Shown: positions 62,946-64,000 of the stretch, piece by piece
Layout of the letters: every line of letters starts with the position of its first letter
Numbering within the stretch: the first letter of the stretch is position 1
Assembly (NCBI RefSeq): GCF_003590095.1
Contig: NC_039486.1
Location: forward strand, 7,500,336 to 7,564,335
Source: Trichoplusia ni
Taxonomy: Eukaryota; Arthropoda; Insecta; Lepidoptera; Noctuidae
Direction: 5' to 3'
Length of the DNA: 64,000 bases
Program-made: the position numbers and the translations under genes
Notes under the pieces: model-generated
What the model was told of the DNA's origin: nothing
The model's database searches: none
The model's input: the letters and a program-made list of their open reading frames with translations, nothing else

Positions 62946-64000
62946 TGCAATTCGTTTGCGGACTACGAAATACTCTGCACCCGACCAAGTCTTTTGTGTA
63001 ACCGGATTTCTCGGTTAACGACCTAGATTCTGCATATTTATGCAGTTTGGTCACACAATTTTTCGTGTCTGTATCTATCTCTTAAGCCCCTGAATGTGAT
63101 GCGATAGTGACATTTCGCTGCTACTTAACGTTTATTTTAGGGAGTACTTTCAAATTTAAAATATGCTCTGCTAACTGTATTAGTAGCTTAACCTTGCACG
63201 TCATAAATGTGACGCTATTTACAAAAAGTCTACACCAAAAATAAATCAGGTAGACAAAGCTTAAATATTTGAACAATATTAATAATTGATTTATTGAATC
63301 ATTCAGTATGTCATTTATCATTAAATACCTCGATACAAAGCGATGTTGACATTTTGTGTATAGAAGCTGGAATTGATAAAACATCAAAGGTATATGTTTA
63401 AGTAATTCCAAAAGATGTCAGTTAGTGTAAAACATAATTTCCTGGAATCTACGCAGACAAAGTTACAAGCTTTCGTTAGTTTGGAATGATACGGCTGGCA
63501 GCGCGAGATATCTTGGGTTTAATTATAAACTTTAAACAATAGTCATGTAGCTATGTTCATGAACCCGTTTAATGTTCACTTTATGAGGGAACAGTCTCAA
63601 AAATAAACAAACAAGATAAATAGGATCTGCGACGGGGCGCGCCGCGTGCCTCGCGCCGCGTAATAACCGTACCAGTGTATGAGCACGGCGAGGGGTTACT
63701 ACCGGGGGCTGCCGCTGCAACGCCGACTAATGCTCTTAATTTTTACACAGAGGGCAATACGAGCGAATCCAAGATTAACAATTGCCCTAAGCTGGGGAGC
63801 GAGAAAATTAACTTTTAAATGTAAATTTTACGAGGAAGTCATAACGTGAAAGCTGCCGCGGTTAGCTCTGATTTATTGCACTTGGAATTGAAAGTGTTAA
63901 AGGAGTTGCAATCTGAAAAAAGTTTTAATAGGCACCTCTTTAAAGAAATATAAATCATGATTGTCGAGCGAATTTAACTTTCGCAAAGTTGTACAACATT
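62946..64000. other. Intergenic to window end, with a second CpG-rich patch
   Basis: A GC-rich stretch at about 63627-63722 (cgacggggcgcgccgcgtgc, then accgggggctgccgctgcaac) stands out. The minus-strand open frame across it has no recognised domain. The rest is AT-rich with no supported gene. Confidence 0.4.

Noticed and set aside
1..64000. CRISPR arrays, bacterial operons or other prokaryotic systems
   Set aside because: No regularly spaced repeats, ribosome binding sites or gene density of that kind. The window is plainly insect nuclear DNA.

Overview
This is eukaryotic, AT-rich, gene-poor DNA, almost certainly from a lepidopteran moth. Three things point there. It contains a piggyBac transposon whose left end and transposase look, from memory, nearly identical to the type element of the cabbage looper Trichoplusia ni. 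It contains a small secreted protein gene of the MBF2 family, which is common in moths. It also carries several copies of short interspersed repeats that I recognise from lepidopteran genomes. Trichoplusia ni is the best guess, but near-identical piggyBac copies are known in other insects, so the species call is an inference.

Layout. Positions 1-6150 are single-copy, mostly non-coding DNA with one interspersed repeat and a possible LTR fragment at the very edge. Positions 6151-25475 are copy 1 of a block of about 19.3 kb. It holds the first coding exon of the MBF2-like gene (22118-22309) and ends at a TTAA where a piggyBac element begins (25476). The piggyBac runs into an assembly gap of exactly 1000 N (27317-28316), which hides the end of its transposase and its right terminus. 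Positions 28317-47597 are copy 2 of the same block, with a second identical MBF2 exon 1 (44285-44476). This copy is interrupted by a 4.1 kb full-length non-LTR retrotransposon (47598-51701) with two intact ORFs. The block then resumes for about 50 bases (51702-51752), including an unoccupied TTAA, and continues into single-copy sequence. The second coding exon of the MBF2 gene lies at 52921-53061. Positions 53200-64000 are non-coding DNA with interspersed repeats and two CpG-rich patches.

Main interpretation. The two 19.3 kb copies are nearly identical: the only differences I found are five one-base homopolymer length changes. They carry reciprocal insertions. Copy 1 has piggyBac but no LINE; copy 2 has the LINE but an empty piggyBac site. 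Because the gap sits exactly between them, the simplest reading is that these are two overlapping contigs, representing two alleles of one intron, laid end to end by the scaffolder. A true tandem duplication is the alternative. On the allelic reading there is one MBF2-like gene of about 110 residues with one intron in its coding sequence, and two recently mobile elements landed in that intron 41 bp apart in sibling chromosomes.

Apart from the MBF2-like gene, the piggyBac transposase and the two LINE proteins, I see no convincing protein-coding gene. The other short open frames lack splice support, codon structure or recognisable similarity.
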